From contig JAMPXY010000011.1 of assembly GCA_023700945.1 (NCBI GenBank), forward strand, positions 1-34,170: a stretch of 34,170 bases of DNA, given 5' to 3'. Positions 1 to 7,294 of the stretch are shown piece after piece. The notes beneath the pieces were generated by a model. It worked only from the letters and a program-made list of their open reading frames with translations. It ran no database searches and had not been told where the DNA came from. The stretch comes from Alphaproteobacteria bacterium. Its GTDB lineage: Bacteria > Pseudomonadota > Alphaproteobacteria > Micavibrionales > Micavibrionaceae. Both the position numbers and the translations under genes were made by a program. Each line of letters opens with the position of its first letter. Within the stretch, counting starts at the first letter, position 1.

Positions 1-393
1 CAACGCCAGTACATCTACCACCGAAACCGCACCATCTGGGCCCAACAACGGATTGATATAAAAATTACCCAACCGCGGATTACCACTGGCACCCGCAAGA
101 GCCTTGGCCGTCACAGGCCGCTTTTGCCGAACAGCCGCATCAAGGGACTCAAGAAAATAACGGGTGTCCGTCGAGGAAAGAAGAACATCGAGTGATTGCC
201 CGAGAACCTCCTCCCGGGTTTTGCTAAAGTAGGCAAGCGCCTTATGGTTGGCTTCCGCGATGACAAAGTCATTCCGCCCCCGTACCTTGATCACAAATCG
301 CGGTACAGGCATCATTTCAAACAGTTGCTGATGGTCTACATCGGCGCGTGTCTTCTGATGGATATCATCGGTCAATTCGTATACAGCCAGCAT
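1..393 (-). CDS. PAS-domain protein, 3' part outside the window
   Basis: Reading the minus strand from the ATG at 393 gives 131 codons open to the window edge, so the C-terminus is missing. The protein starts MLAVYELTDDIHQK. From about residue 28 it has a PAS-like pattern: FEMMPVPRFVIKV, then EANHKALAYFSKTREEVLGQ and a later GNFYINPLLGPDG strand pair. PAS domains sense small ligands, redox state or partners and are usually joined to a signalling output domain, which would lie beyond position 1. An in-frame stop lies about ten codons upstream and there is no convincing ribosome-binding site, so the start is moderately supported. The non-coding 163 bases upstream (394-556) are AT-rich and probably hold its promoter. 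The PAS assignment is inferred from sequence pattern; the output function is unknown. Confidence 0.7.
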   Translation of the reverse strand, partial: MLAVYELTDDIHQKTRADVDHQQLFEMMPVPRFVIKVRGRNDFVIAEANHKALAYFSKTREEVLGQSLDVLLSSTDTRYFLESLDAAVRQKRPVTAKALAGASGNPRLGNFYINPLLGPDGAVSVVDVLAL

Positions 394-556
394 TTCTAAA
401 ACAGAGGCCCTATCTTATAGAATAAAGAAAATTCTTTATAAAACGGTAACTTAGACGATTTTCCTTAAATCTTGATTTTATATATATTCTGACAAACAAA
501 ACCCAGCCTTCCCTGTCAAAAACAAGGCATGCTAAGGGTAAAGTATTAACAAATAG

Positions 557-1210
557 TTAATGAGTTGTGCCAAACAGGCGGTCACCAGCGTCACCCAACC
601 CCGGAACAATATATTTATTGTCATCGAGATGGCTATCGAGCGCCGCCACAAAGATCTTCACTTGCGGGTAAGCCTCATGAACGACCTTCACCCCTTCAGG
701 AGCCGCCACCAGAGCCATGAAACGGATCATGTCCGGCTTGGCACCCTGCGCCACCATCACATCAATTGCATGTTTAGCCGAATTACCAGTCGCCAGCATC
801 GGATCAACCAGAATAAAAAGCCGCCCCTTCGTATCCGGCAGCTTGACCAGATATTCGACCGGCATTTTAGTTTCAGGGTCACGGTAGACACCAATATGAC
901 CGACACGCGCGGCAGGCATCAATTCCTCCAAACCTTCCGCCATCCCCAGACCCGCCCGCAGAACCGGCACAATCACAGGTTTTTTACCCTGAATGGTCGG
1001 GGCATTCATATCGCACAGCGGCGTTTTGATCTCACGGGTCGTCATCGGCAACGGACGGGTAAGCTCGTAACCCATCAATAGGGAAATTTCCTTTAGCAGC
1101 AACTTGAACTCAGCCTTATGGCAGCACGTTTCCCGCATCATGCTGAGCTTGTGCAGTATCAACGGGTGGTCGGCAACGTACAGGTTAGGGAATTCTGCGT
1201 GTTCTTTCAT
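557..1210 (-). CDS. upp: Uracil phosphoribosyltransferase
   Basis: This cytoplasmic salvage enzyme makes UMP from uracil and PRPP. The 217-residue product begins [17 protein letters not shown], which aligns with the family's NLxVxDHPLIxHKL opening. It carries the PRPP loop DPMLATGNS at residues 136-144 and the uracil-binding C-terminal segment [12 protein letters not shown] at 200-211. The usual length is about 208-210. I chose the ATG at 1210 because GGAG lies six bases upstream; the open frame continues to 1261 but the added residues are not family-like. It follows the GGDEF gene on the same strand with a 60-base gap that contains a short inverted repeat (GTTCAC/GTGAAC). Identification is secure. 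Confidence 0.96.
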   Translation of the reverse strand: MKEHAEFPNLYVADHPLILHKLSMMRETCCHKAEFKLLLKEISLLMGYELTRPLPMTTREIKTPLCDMNAPTIQGKKPVIVPVLRAGLGMAEGLEELMPAARVGHIGVYRDPETKMPVEYLVKLPDTKGRLFILVDPMLATGNSAKHAIDVMVAQGAKPDMIRFMALVAAPEGVKVVHEAYPQVKIFVAALDSHLDDNKYIVPGLGDAGDRLFGTTH

Positions 1211-1270
1211 CGGGCTCTCCATGTTCACCGGCAGAGTGAACAAAATTGGCGCCCAAGTCAACGGCTTGGA

Positions 1271-2185
1271 TCAGCTATCCAGTTCCTGAACATAGCGGCT
1301 TAAAGGGCTTTGTTCAAAATATTCCAGAGTAGTGCTGCCCGGCGCCATACTGTGGAAGCGGGTCAGGTCGTTACGCATATTGGCCAGCAAGTCCTCCAGG
1401 GAATCCCCCGGCAATGGCTCTGCCACGCAGCTTGACATGGTCAGGGTAAAATTGCGGCCTTTTTCATCCTGCACCACAATCGCTTCTTCTTCGAGATACC
1501 GACGCAGGCGATTATTCGCCGCCGTACCACCGGCCACATCAGAATGCTTCAGGCACATAATAAATTCACCATCACCTGACCTGTAGGCATCGTCAAAGGA
1601 ACGAATACATTTTTTGATGAGACGTGCCACCGCCGCCAATATTTCACGATGACGCTCTTCGGTGACCAGCCCACGGATCTGGTCGTAGCTATCAATTTGT
1701 GCGATGGCCAGACAAAACGGTTTGCCACGGCGCGCCCGGCGTTCCATTTCACGTTCAAGATCAATTGTCATGGCTTTCTTACTGCGCAAGCCCGTCGCAA
1801 CATCCATCCCTGTATCGGCCTGAACGGCATCATGCTCCATACGACGCAACTGATAAACCAGATCATCATAAAGATTGGTGAATTCGTCATAGATCTTAAA
1901 GTCTGGCCGCGCTCCGCTTGTGAGCGCCTCATGCATCAGGTCACTGGCCATTTCATATAATTCGACCTGAATCTTACGTAATCTTTCCAGCGTGACCTTG
2001 GCAACAAAATCATCCTGCGCGGCAGAGTGCATCCATGTATTGAAAGATTGTGGTGGGTCAAACGGGTCACCTGAGCGTTCAGGATAAAAAACAGCCCGCA
2101 TCACACGGTTGTACCATTCCGCATGCTCATCAATGATGGGCGACAATTCCTTGAGTTTGCTATCTATTTCGTAAGTAAGAGCCAT
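1271..2185 (-). CDS. GGDEF-family protein with degenerate active-site signature
   Basis: This 304-residue cytoplasmic protein has a helical N-terminal domain (about 1-120) and a C-terminal GGDEF domain (about 125-285). The domain keeps the DVATGLRSKKA entry segment, the first metal-type Asp at D165 (IAQIDSYDQI) and an inhibitory-site pattern R195-x-x-D198 exactly five residues before the signature. The signature itself reads GDGEF (204-208) instead of GG[D/E]EF, so the third position is Gly where an acidic residue is expected. The enzyme may be inactive or act as a c-di-GMP receptor. The N-terminal part has His at 21, 53 and 85, loosely recalling the zinc-binding CZB domain, but no Cys, so that is only a possibility. 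The ATG at 2185 has AGGA seven bases upstream; a frame opening at 2221 lacks such a site. Confidence 0.85.
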   Translation of the reverse strand: MALTYEIDSKLKELSPIIDEHAEWYNRVMRAVFYPERSGDPFDPPQSFNTWMHSAAQDDFVAKVTLERLRKIQVELYEMASDLMHEALTSGARPDFKIYDEFTNLYDDLVYQLRRMEHDAVQADTGMDVATGLRSKKAMTIDLEREMERRARRGKPFCLAIAQIDSYDQIRGLVTEERHREILAAVARLIKKCIRSFDDAYRSGDGEFIMCLKHSDVAGGTAANNRLRRYLEEEAIVVQDEKGRNFTLTMSSCVAEPLPGDSLEDLLANMRNDLTRFHSMAPGSTTLEYFEQSPLSRYVQELDS

Positions 2186-2294
2186 AAGCGTCCTGCTGCG
2201 AATCCTGTAACGTCCCCACATACTAACATAGATGGAATATCTGGAGAAAAAGTTAACAAAATCAGGAGGTTCTTATATAGCCCAAAAGTCAGGC

Positions 2295-3566
2295 CTACTC
2301 CGGCAACCATTCCCGCTGTAGCTGATCCAGTGTACCGGCACGGATTGCAGCCCGTACCTCCCGCATCAGACGAGTGATTACCGCCACGTTATGCTGGGCC
2401 ACAATCTGCAGTGCCAGCATTTCCTGTACCTTGAACAAATGATGCAGGTAGGCCTTCGAGTACTGGGTCGAGGCCGGAATATCCATGCTATCATCGAGCG
2501 GTGTCGGATCATCCCGATATTTGGCATTGCGCAGATTAATACGCTCTTCCGGATTGCCGCGCATCAGTGCCCAGCCATGACGGGCAATCCGCGTGGGTGA
2601 TACACAGTCAAAAGTATCAATACCCATGCGGACACAGGTAAAAACATCAATGATCTTACCAATCCCCAGCAAGTGAACCGGACGTCCCGGGTGGATCAGC
2701 TCGGAGTGGAGTTGTACGATTTCATGGAACTGCTCCTGTGAGCCCCCGAGCGATCCCCCAATCGCCGTGCCGAAGAACGGGCGATCCCTTGTCCAGGCAC
2801 AACTTTCACGACGAAGATCCAGATAAACACCCCCCTGCACAATTCCATACAGCGCCTGACGGCCATCATGAGTACGCGCAAACTCAGCCAACGAACGATC
2901 CCCCCAGCGGTGTGACCGATGCATGGATTTTTCAGTGTAGGTACGGTCATTATGAAAGGCCGTGCATTCATCCAGTTGATAAATCAGGTCAGCACCCAGC
3001 TGACGCTGGATCTGGATTGAGCTTTCCGGAGTCAAAGTCAGCTCACGACCATCGAAATAGGAGCGGAACTTGGCACCCTCTTCCGTGATCTTCAACAGAC
3101 TCTTTTCACGATTTTTGCCGCGCCCTTTGATCTCGTCGGCCACAGAGCCATGCCCCATCGAGAAAATCTGGAAACCACCGGAATCGGTCATCATTGGCCC
3201 GTCCCAACGATTAAACTGGTGTAAGCCACCCATTTTTTCAATCAGATCAGCTCCGGGCTGAATCATCAGGTGATAAGTGTTGCCCAGAATGATATCGGCC
3301 TGCGCCTCACGCATCTGTGGCATCGAGAGATTTTTCATCGCGCCCTTGGTGCCACAGAAAATGTAATTCGGTGTTTCGATGGTGCCGTGCGGAGTTTTTA
3401 GTTTGCCGATGCGCGCCTTGGTTTTGGTATCACGATATTCAATATCAAAAGAAAAATTCGGATACGTTAACGATGATGGTGGAGTCACCACAATCGGCGC
3501 ATTTTTATTGGGCCGACGAATCTTCTTCGTGGGGAAGGATTCCGGAGCTGGTTGCTGCTGGGTCAT
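2295..3566 (-). CDS. tgt: Queuine/preQ1 tRNA-ribosyltransferase (Tgt), variant without zinc cysteines
   Basis: TGT swaps guanine-34 of GUN-anticodon tRNAs for preQ1 or queuine. The 423-residue protein keeps the substrate-site Asp in DSGGFQ (D128), DEC (199-201), GIVQGG (241-246) and the nucleophile Asp in FDCVSPTR (D320). Two things are odd. First, an N-terminal extension of about 38 residues (Pro/Lys/Gln-rich) precedes the usual start. Second, the CxCxxC zinc ligands before YSRAYLHH are replaced by M361, I363 and S366, while the HH (375-376) remains. The loop usually like GGLAVGE reads GGSLGGS, which may affect base specificity. No queuosine-synthesis gene is in the window. The ATG at 3566 has GAGG about ten bases upstream. 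It sits downstream of rpmB on the same strand, with a hairpin between them. The family assignment is firm; substrate and activity are not. Confidence 0.9.
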   Translation of the reverse strand: MTQQQPAPESFPTKKIRRPNKNAPIVVTPPSSLTYPNFSFDIEYRDTKTKARIGKLKTPHGTIETPNYIFCGTKGAMKNLSMPQMREAQADIILGNTYHLMIQPGADLIEKMGGLHQFNRWDGPMMTDSGGFQIFSMGHGSVADEIKGRGKNREKSLLKITEEGAKFRSYFDGRELTLTPESSIQIQRQLGADLIYQLDECTAFHNDRTYTEKSMHRSHRWGDRSLAEFARTHDGRQALYGIVQGGVYLDLRRESCAWTRDRPFFGTAIGGSLGGSQEQFHEIVQLHSELIHPGRPVHLLGIGKIIDVFTCVRMGIDTFDCVSPTRIARHGWALMRGNPEERINLRNAKYRDDPTPLDDSMDIPASTQYSKAYLHHLFKVQEMLALQIVAQHNVAVITRLMREVRAAIRAGTLDQLQREWLPE

Positions 3567-3589
3567 TCGCTATCATCCTCATAAACGAA

Positions 3590-3612
3590 ATGCGCGGCGA
3601 TGAGCCGCGCAT
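3590..3612 (-). terminator. Hairpin after rpmB, likely intrinsic terminator or attenuator
   Basis: A perfect 9-bp stem (ATGCGCGGC / GCCGCGCAT) with a five-base loop lies between the rpmB stop and the tgt start. On the minus strand it is followed by the T-rich TTTCGTTTAT, typical of a Rho-independent terminator. It ends only 23 bases before the tgt start codon, so partial readthrough could also set tgt expression. Confidence 0.6.
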
Positions 3613-3637
3613 GTATTCGCTCTACGCTCGCACGTAA

Positions 3638-4030
3638 TTACTTTGCCGCAGTTTTTGCAGCTTTCTTCTTGGCCAAACGCGCCGAGATATTCGGCTTCTT
3701 CACAGTTGGCTTTTTCGGGGCCGGTTTCTTCGGTGCGGCCTTGCCCTGTGCTTCGAGCTTTTTCTCGATCTGGGATTTGACTTTTTGCAACTCAGTCGGC
3801 AGCTTGGTTTTTGCCGTGCTGGTCAACCAGATATCAAGCCCACCTTTATGTTCAATCGTGCGCAGACCGTTCGGGCCCACACGCAGACGTATAGCCTTCC
3901 CCAGCACCTCGCTGTAGATGCCCTGATCGTTCACGCTGGGGTTGAACTTGCGGCGGGTTTTGTTCTGGGCGTGGGAGACATTGTTTCCCGACATTTGCAT
4001 TTTGCCCGTAACCATACAGCGGCGGCTCAT
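3638..4030 (-). CDS. rpmB: Ribosomal protein bL28 with basic C-terminal tail
   Basis: This is a component of the large ribosomal subunit. The start MSRRCMVTGK and the segment GNNVSHAQNKTRRKFNPSV are the L28 signature, and LRVGPNGLRTIEHKGGLD covers the later core. The protein is 130 residues, longer than the usual 63-100, because of a Lys/Ala/Pro-rich tail from about residue 90 with repeated APKKP / TVKKP units. Such tails are disordered and may bind RNA. AAGGA stands eight bases before the ATG, and a good promoter lies at 4073-4101. No rpmG follows it. Identification is secure. Confidence 0.96.
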   Translation of the reverse strand: MSRRCMVTGKMQMSGNNVSHAQNKTRRKFNPSVNDQGIYSEVLGKAIRLRVGPNGLRTIEHKGGLDIWLTSTAKTKLPTELQKVKSQIEKKLEAQGKAAPKKPAPKKPTVKKPNISARLAKKKAAKTAAK

Positions 4031-4072
4031 ATTCGTAATCCTTATGCGAGTGGTTCATTGATTCCGGGCTGG

Positions 4073-4101
4073 AAATTAGGAGTTTACCCTCGCAAAGTCA
4101 A
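4073..4101 (-). promoter_or_regulatory. Sigma-70-type promoter for rpmB
   Basis: On the minus strand TTGACT (4096-4101) and TAATTT (4073-4078) are separated by exactly 17 bases. They end 42 bases before the rpmB start codon. Assignment is by pattern only. Confidence 0.6.
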
Positions 4102-4144
4102 GCAATTTTAAGTGCAAAAATCAGGAGATCTGGGCCACCGCACC

Positions 4145-4173
4145 TTGCTAGACACAGGCATTAACCTTATAAA
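4145..4173 (+). promoter_or_regulatory. Sigma-70-type promoter for the 125-residue protein
   Basis: TTGCTA (4145-4150) and TATAAA (4168-4173) are separated by 17 bases and lie 24 bases upstream of the ATG at 4198, with AGGGAG as ribosome-binding site between. It is divergent from the rpmB promoter. Confidence 0.55.
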
Positions 4174-4197
4174 AAGGCAAAAGACAGGGAGAATGAC

Positions 4198-4575
4198 ATG
4201 GAAGCCCCCCCACAATACGATGCGGACGGCAACTCGCTTTATGGCCATCAGGGGCGCTACAGCGACCGCTTTGGTGACCATATCCAGCCACGAAGAGGCT
4301 TTACCTATCCTGATAATGGCGATGAAATCGTGGCCCTACAGGACCATATCACACCAGGAAACTCCTCAAAACCTGGGAAAGGGATTATCCGGGCAGGTGA
4401 TGTCGGCACAGTACTGGGATGCCGCAAGCCGGGTACGTTCGATAAAGAGCACGGCTATATGGGGCTGATCGTTCACTTTAACAGCGTCAGTGCGGTATAT
4501 TCCTCAGGTCTTGTCCTGTTTTGGGATACTGCCTCGGATCCGCGGAAATTCAGCTTCCGCAAGCCCCAGCCTTAG
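4198..4575 (+). CDS. Unknown 125-residue soluble protein
   Basis: I do not recognise this family. A strong ribosome-binding site (AGGGAG, about seven bases before the ATG) and a good promoter support expression. The first 35 residues are polar and Tyr/Arg/Asp-rich. From about residue 40 (GDEIVALQDHITPG) the pattern suggests a small beta-barrel: KGIIRAGDVGTVLGCRKPG, then GLIVHF and SSGLVLFWDTASDP. The motif 'GD-x-V/I-AL ... RAGD-x-GTV' resembles SH3-like barrels of small regulatory proteins, but this is a fold guess only. There is no signal peptide or membrane segment. It is monocistronic: rpmB diverges upstream, and the next gene converges 11 bases downstream. A frame opening at 4112 overlaps it in another register and looks non-coding. 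Confidence 0.75.
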   Translation: MEAPPQYDADGNSLYGHQGRYSDRFGDHIQPRRGFTYPDNGDEIVALQDHITPGNSSKPGKGIIRAGDVGTVLGCRKPGTFDKEHGYMGLIVHFNSVSAVYSSGLVLFWDTASDPRKFSFRKPQP

Positions 4576-4586
4576 ACCATAAACTC

Positions 4587-5615
4587 TTAAAAAAGCCGGC
4601 CCGCCCAGAACAAGGCCCCCATAAGGCTGGCCAAAAACAGCATGTGCGCGATCAAACTGATATAGATTGCTCGCCGTAGGTGACCGTTTTCAAGCTGAGC
4701 CGTGGCATTTTCAGGCCCGACCCAGTCACGGCGGATGGCGCTGCCATCCAGATCCACAGACGGGCCACCCAAACTGACATCCAAAGAGAACGCCATCGCC
4801 GTTAGCGGCCAGCCCCCCTGCTCATAAGCGGCAGTTGCCTTTTTGCCCCCTAAAGCACGCAAGGCCCTTGTCATGCCTCCGGTAGGGGTAAACAGCCCAG
4901 CCATCGCCAAAAGAACCCCGGCAATCGCTCCCGGGACAAATCCCGCCAGTTTTTCCAGCGCCAAGGGCACTACTCCGAAGCCCTTACCAAAGCCTTCCTT
5001 GCCAAAACGCCAGGAGAACCCGGCAAGACAGGCATAAATATAAGCTCCCGGCAGACCGGCGAGTAAAAACCAGAACACAGGGGCCACCACTCCCCTATCA
5101 AAGGCACGAGCAGCAAACATCATACCGGTACGGGTAATGCCAAAACCATCAGAACTCGACAGGTCAGTTCGGGTTGATTGGGCAATGGCATAGAACGCCC
5201 CCTTGCTAACTTTGTTGTCACGCTGGGCAAAATAAAGCCGCAGGAGCGCAAACCAGACGCTGCCTCCGGTCATCGCCAGCGAGAGCAGCAAGACCTCGGT
5301 TAAGCCTTTTAACGGGTGCTCGAGACTGAATTCGGCGGCAGCCTCCCCCAGCAAAAAGAAAAAAAACAGGCCGACAGCCAGCAAAAAGAAGCCCCGGAAG
5401 GACAAATCGGCCGCAGGACGTTGCAAGCGGTCAAGCCGCGCGCCAATCCCGCCAAACATGCCATTGACCAGTTTCCACAAAAAGGGGTTAGCATTGCCAT
5501 GCATTGGCCCGGTAATCATACCAACAACAGTTACCAGCAATAACGCTGCCATGGCCGTATACACCCGGTCAGGGTCATACATGTAGTTCTGTAAAGATAA
5601 AAAAAACTCTTTCAT
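4587..5615 (-). CDS. CobD/CbiB-like membrane protein
   Basis: The 342-residue polytopic protein resembles adenosylcobinamide-phosphate synthase (CobD/CbiB), an inner-membrane enzyme that attaches aminopropanol during cobalamin synthesis. The matching signals are DRGVVAPVFWFLLAGLPGAYIY (about residues 168-189), the following membrane segments around GFVPGAIAGVLLAMAG, and the late LGGP element that corresponds to the family's C-terminal Gly-Gly-Pro region. The usual 'RDT..L' and 'SxNxG' motifs are blurred (STRTDLSSSD; TPTGGMTRAL), so it is a divergent member. No other cobalamin gene is nearby, which leaves the substrate uncertain. The ATG at 5615 has no clear ribosome-binding site; translation from the internal Met of MYDPDRV is an alternative. 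Confidence 0.7.
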   Translation of the reverse strand: MKEFFLSLQNYMYDPDRVYTAMAALLLVTVVGMITGPMHGNANPFLWKLVNGMFGGIGARLDRLQRPAADLSFRGFFLLAVGLFFFFLLGEAAAEFSLEHPLKGLTEVLLLSLAMTGGSVWFALLRLYFAQRDNKVSKGAFYAIAQSTRTDLSSSDGFGITRTGMMFAARAFDRGVVAPVFWFLLAGLPGAYIYACLAGFSWRFGKEGFGKGFGVVPLALEKLAGFVPGAIAGVLLAMAGLFTPTGGMTRALRALGGKKATAAYEQGGWPLTAMAFSLDVSLGGPSVDLDGSAIRRDWVGPENATAQLENGHLRRAIYISLIAHMLFLASLMGALFWAGRLF

Positions 5616-5771
5616 GTGAACAGGTTAGGATCTTACGCCCTTTGAGGGCAACCCCGTTTACGAGATATACACAGACAGATGCTAATATAAATTTACGCTG
5701 CGTTGCAGAAATACCGGTTGTGCGGTGTATATTAGTAGACGAATCATAGTAAAAACTGAGGAGTATCACTC

Positions 5772-7160
5772 GTGCTATATCATTTTTTTGATTTCAATCA
5801 TGCGATGCTGGCACCGGTGCGCATGTCGGCCGAGTTGATGCGGACAGCTTACCAGCACCCGATGAACCCCCTGTCCTATACCCAAGGCGGCCGCTCTCTG
5901 GCGGCCAGCGCCGAGATTTTTGAGCGGGTGACCCGCCGCTTTGACAAACCTTCGTTTGATCTGCCGACCACTCTGATTGATGGTCAGAAAATTGAAATCG
6001 AAGAGCAAGTCGTGGTCGAAAAACCCTTTGCCAACCTCCTGCACTTCCGGCGCAAAGTCGACCGTCACGACCCCAAAGTCCTGATTGTAGCGCCTATGTC
6101 AGGGCATTACGCGACATTGCTCAGAGGAACCGTGCAGGCTCTGCTACCTCATCATGATGTCTATATCACCGACTGGCACGATGCCCGGCAGGTGCCTTTA
6201 ACTGAGGGGCGCTTCAATCTGGATGACTATATTGCCTATGTCCGCGAATTTTTAAGCTTGCTGGGCTCTGGGGTACATGTCATTGCGGTCTGTCAGCCCG
6301 CCGTTCCGGTTTTTGCCGCCGTCGCCCTCATGGAAGCCGATGACGACCCGGCTCTGCCGCTGACTATGACCCTGATGGGCGGGCCGATTGATGCCCGGGT
6401 ATCACCTACCCGGGTAAATGAAATGGCCGAGCGTAACCCCGGCCACTGGCTGGCCAAAACGGTGGTGACGTCAGTGCCCTTCTATTATCCCGGGGCCTTC
6501 CGCAAGGTTTATCCCGGGTTTGTCCAGCTGGGTAGCTTCGTCAGCATGAATCTGGATCGCCATATCGGGTCTCACATGAAGTTCTTCCAACATCTGGTTG
6601 AAGGAGATGGTGATTCAGCTGAAACCCATCGCAATTTCTATGATGAATATCTGTCGGTTATGGATATCCCCGGCGAATTTTATCTGCAAACCGTTGATGT
6701 AGTATTCCAGCGTTATCTGCTACCGCAAGGCAAGATGGTCTGGAAAAATCCACTTAATGATCAGACTTACCCGGTTGATCCGCGGGCGATCAAACGCACT
6801 GTACTGCTGACGATCGAAGGGGAACTGGATGATATTTCCGCCAACGGCCAGACTACAGCCGCCCATGAATTGGCATTAAACCTGCCCTCTGACCGCCAGT
6901 ATCATCACTTTCAGGAAAAGACCGGGCATTACGGCATTTTTAATGGCCGCAAATGGCGTGAGGAAATTATGCCCCGCATCCGCCACATGATCCGCCAGTT
7001 TGATCCCGACACTGATCCTGTACCACCCGCCGATCTGGCTATGGTTTCTGATAAGGCCCCGGCACAATGGAACAGATCTGAACACGGTATTGATGCCGTC
7101 AATAAACGCCGAGGCACCAGTGCCCCGCGCAGCCGGAAAGAAATGGAATCGGCTGAATAA
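5772..7160 (+). CDS. phaZ: Intracellular polyhydroxybutyrate depolymerase (Cys nucleophile)
   Basis: It breaks down stored poly(3-hydroxybutyrate) granules in the cytoplasm. The 462-residue product opens MLYHFFDFNHAMLAPVR, the typical PhaZ start, and uses GTG as start codon with GAGGAG eight bases upstream. It has an alpha/beta-hydrolase fold with the conserved VAPMSGHYATLLRGTV block (about 107-122) and DVYITDWHDAR (129-139). The nucleophile is Cys174 in VIAVCQPA, the acid is D353 or D354 (GELDD) and the base H386 (KTGHYGIFNG). These positions correspond to the Cys-Asp-His triad known in the Ralstonia PhaZ family. The C-terminal 40 residues are polar and variable. It is followed after 134 bases by a paralogue. 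Polymer synthesis genes are not in the window. Confidence 0.93.
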   Translation: MLYHFFDFNHAMLAPVRMSAELMRTAYQHPMNPLSYTQGGRSLAASAEIFERVTRRFDKPSFDLPTTLIDGQKIEIEEQVVVEKPFANLLHFRRKVDRHDPKVLIVAPMSGHYATLLRGTVQALLPHHDVYITDWHDARQVPLTEGRFNLDDYIAYVREFLSLLGSGVHVIAVCQPAVPVFAAVALMEADDDPALPLTMTLMGGPIDARVSPTRVNEMAERNPGHWLAKTVVTSVPFYYPGAFRKVYPGFVQLGSFVSMNLDRHIGSHMKFFQHLVEGDGDSAETHRNFYDEYLSVMDIPGEFYLQTVDVVFQRYLLPQGKMVWKNPLNDQTYPVDPRAIKRTVLLTIEGELDDISANGQTTAAHELALNLPSDRQYHHFQEKTGHYGIFNGRKWREEIMPRIRHMIRQFDPDTDPVPPADLAMVSDKAPAQWNRSEHGIDAVNKRRGTSAPRSRKEMESAE

Positions 7161-7294
7161 CTAACGCAGCCTTTCAAAATCATCCACATTCGCACTGCGC
7201 CGCAGCATGATTCATATATGGACGCTGGCAGCACGTTTACCCTACAATCCCTGACAATAACGAATAATAATTTCGTCACAGGGGTTGATTACGC

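Noticed and set aside
560-1081. Long open frame opposite upp
   Set aside because: It is antisense to a securely identified gene and its His/Arg-rich product is typical of a shadow frame.
1211-1270. Hairpin in the upp leader as a riboswitch or attenuator
   Set aside because: The stems are only five or six pairs, with no T tract and no recognisable riboswitch core.
4112-4468. Alternative plus-strand frame overlapping the 125-residue protein
   Set aside because: It starts before the promoter and ribosome-binding site and has non-coding character; the frame from 4198 is better supported.
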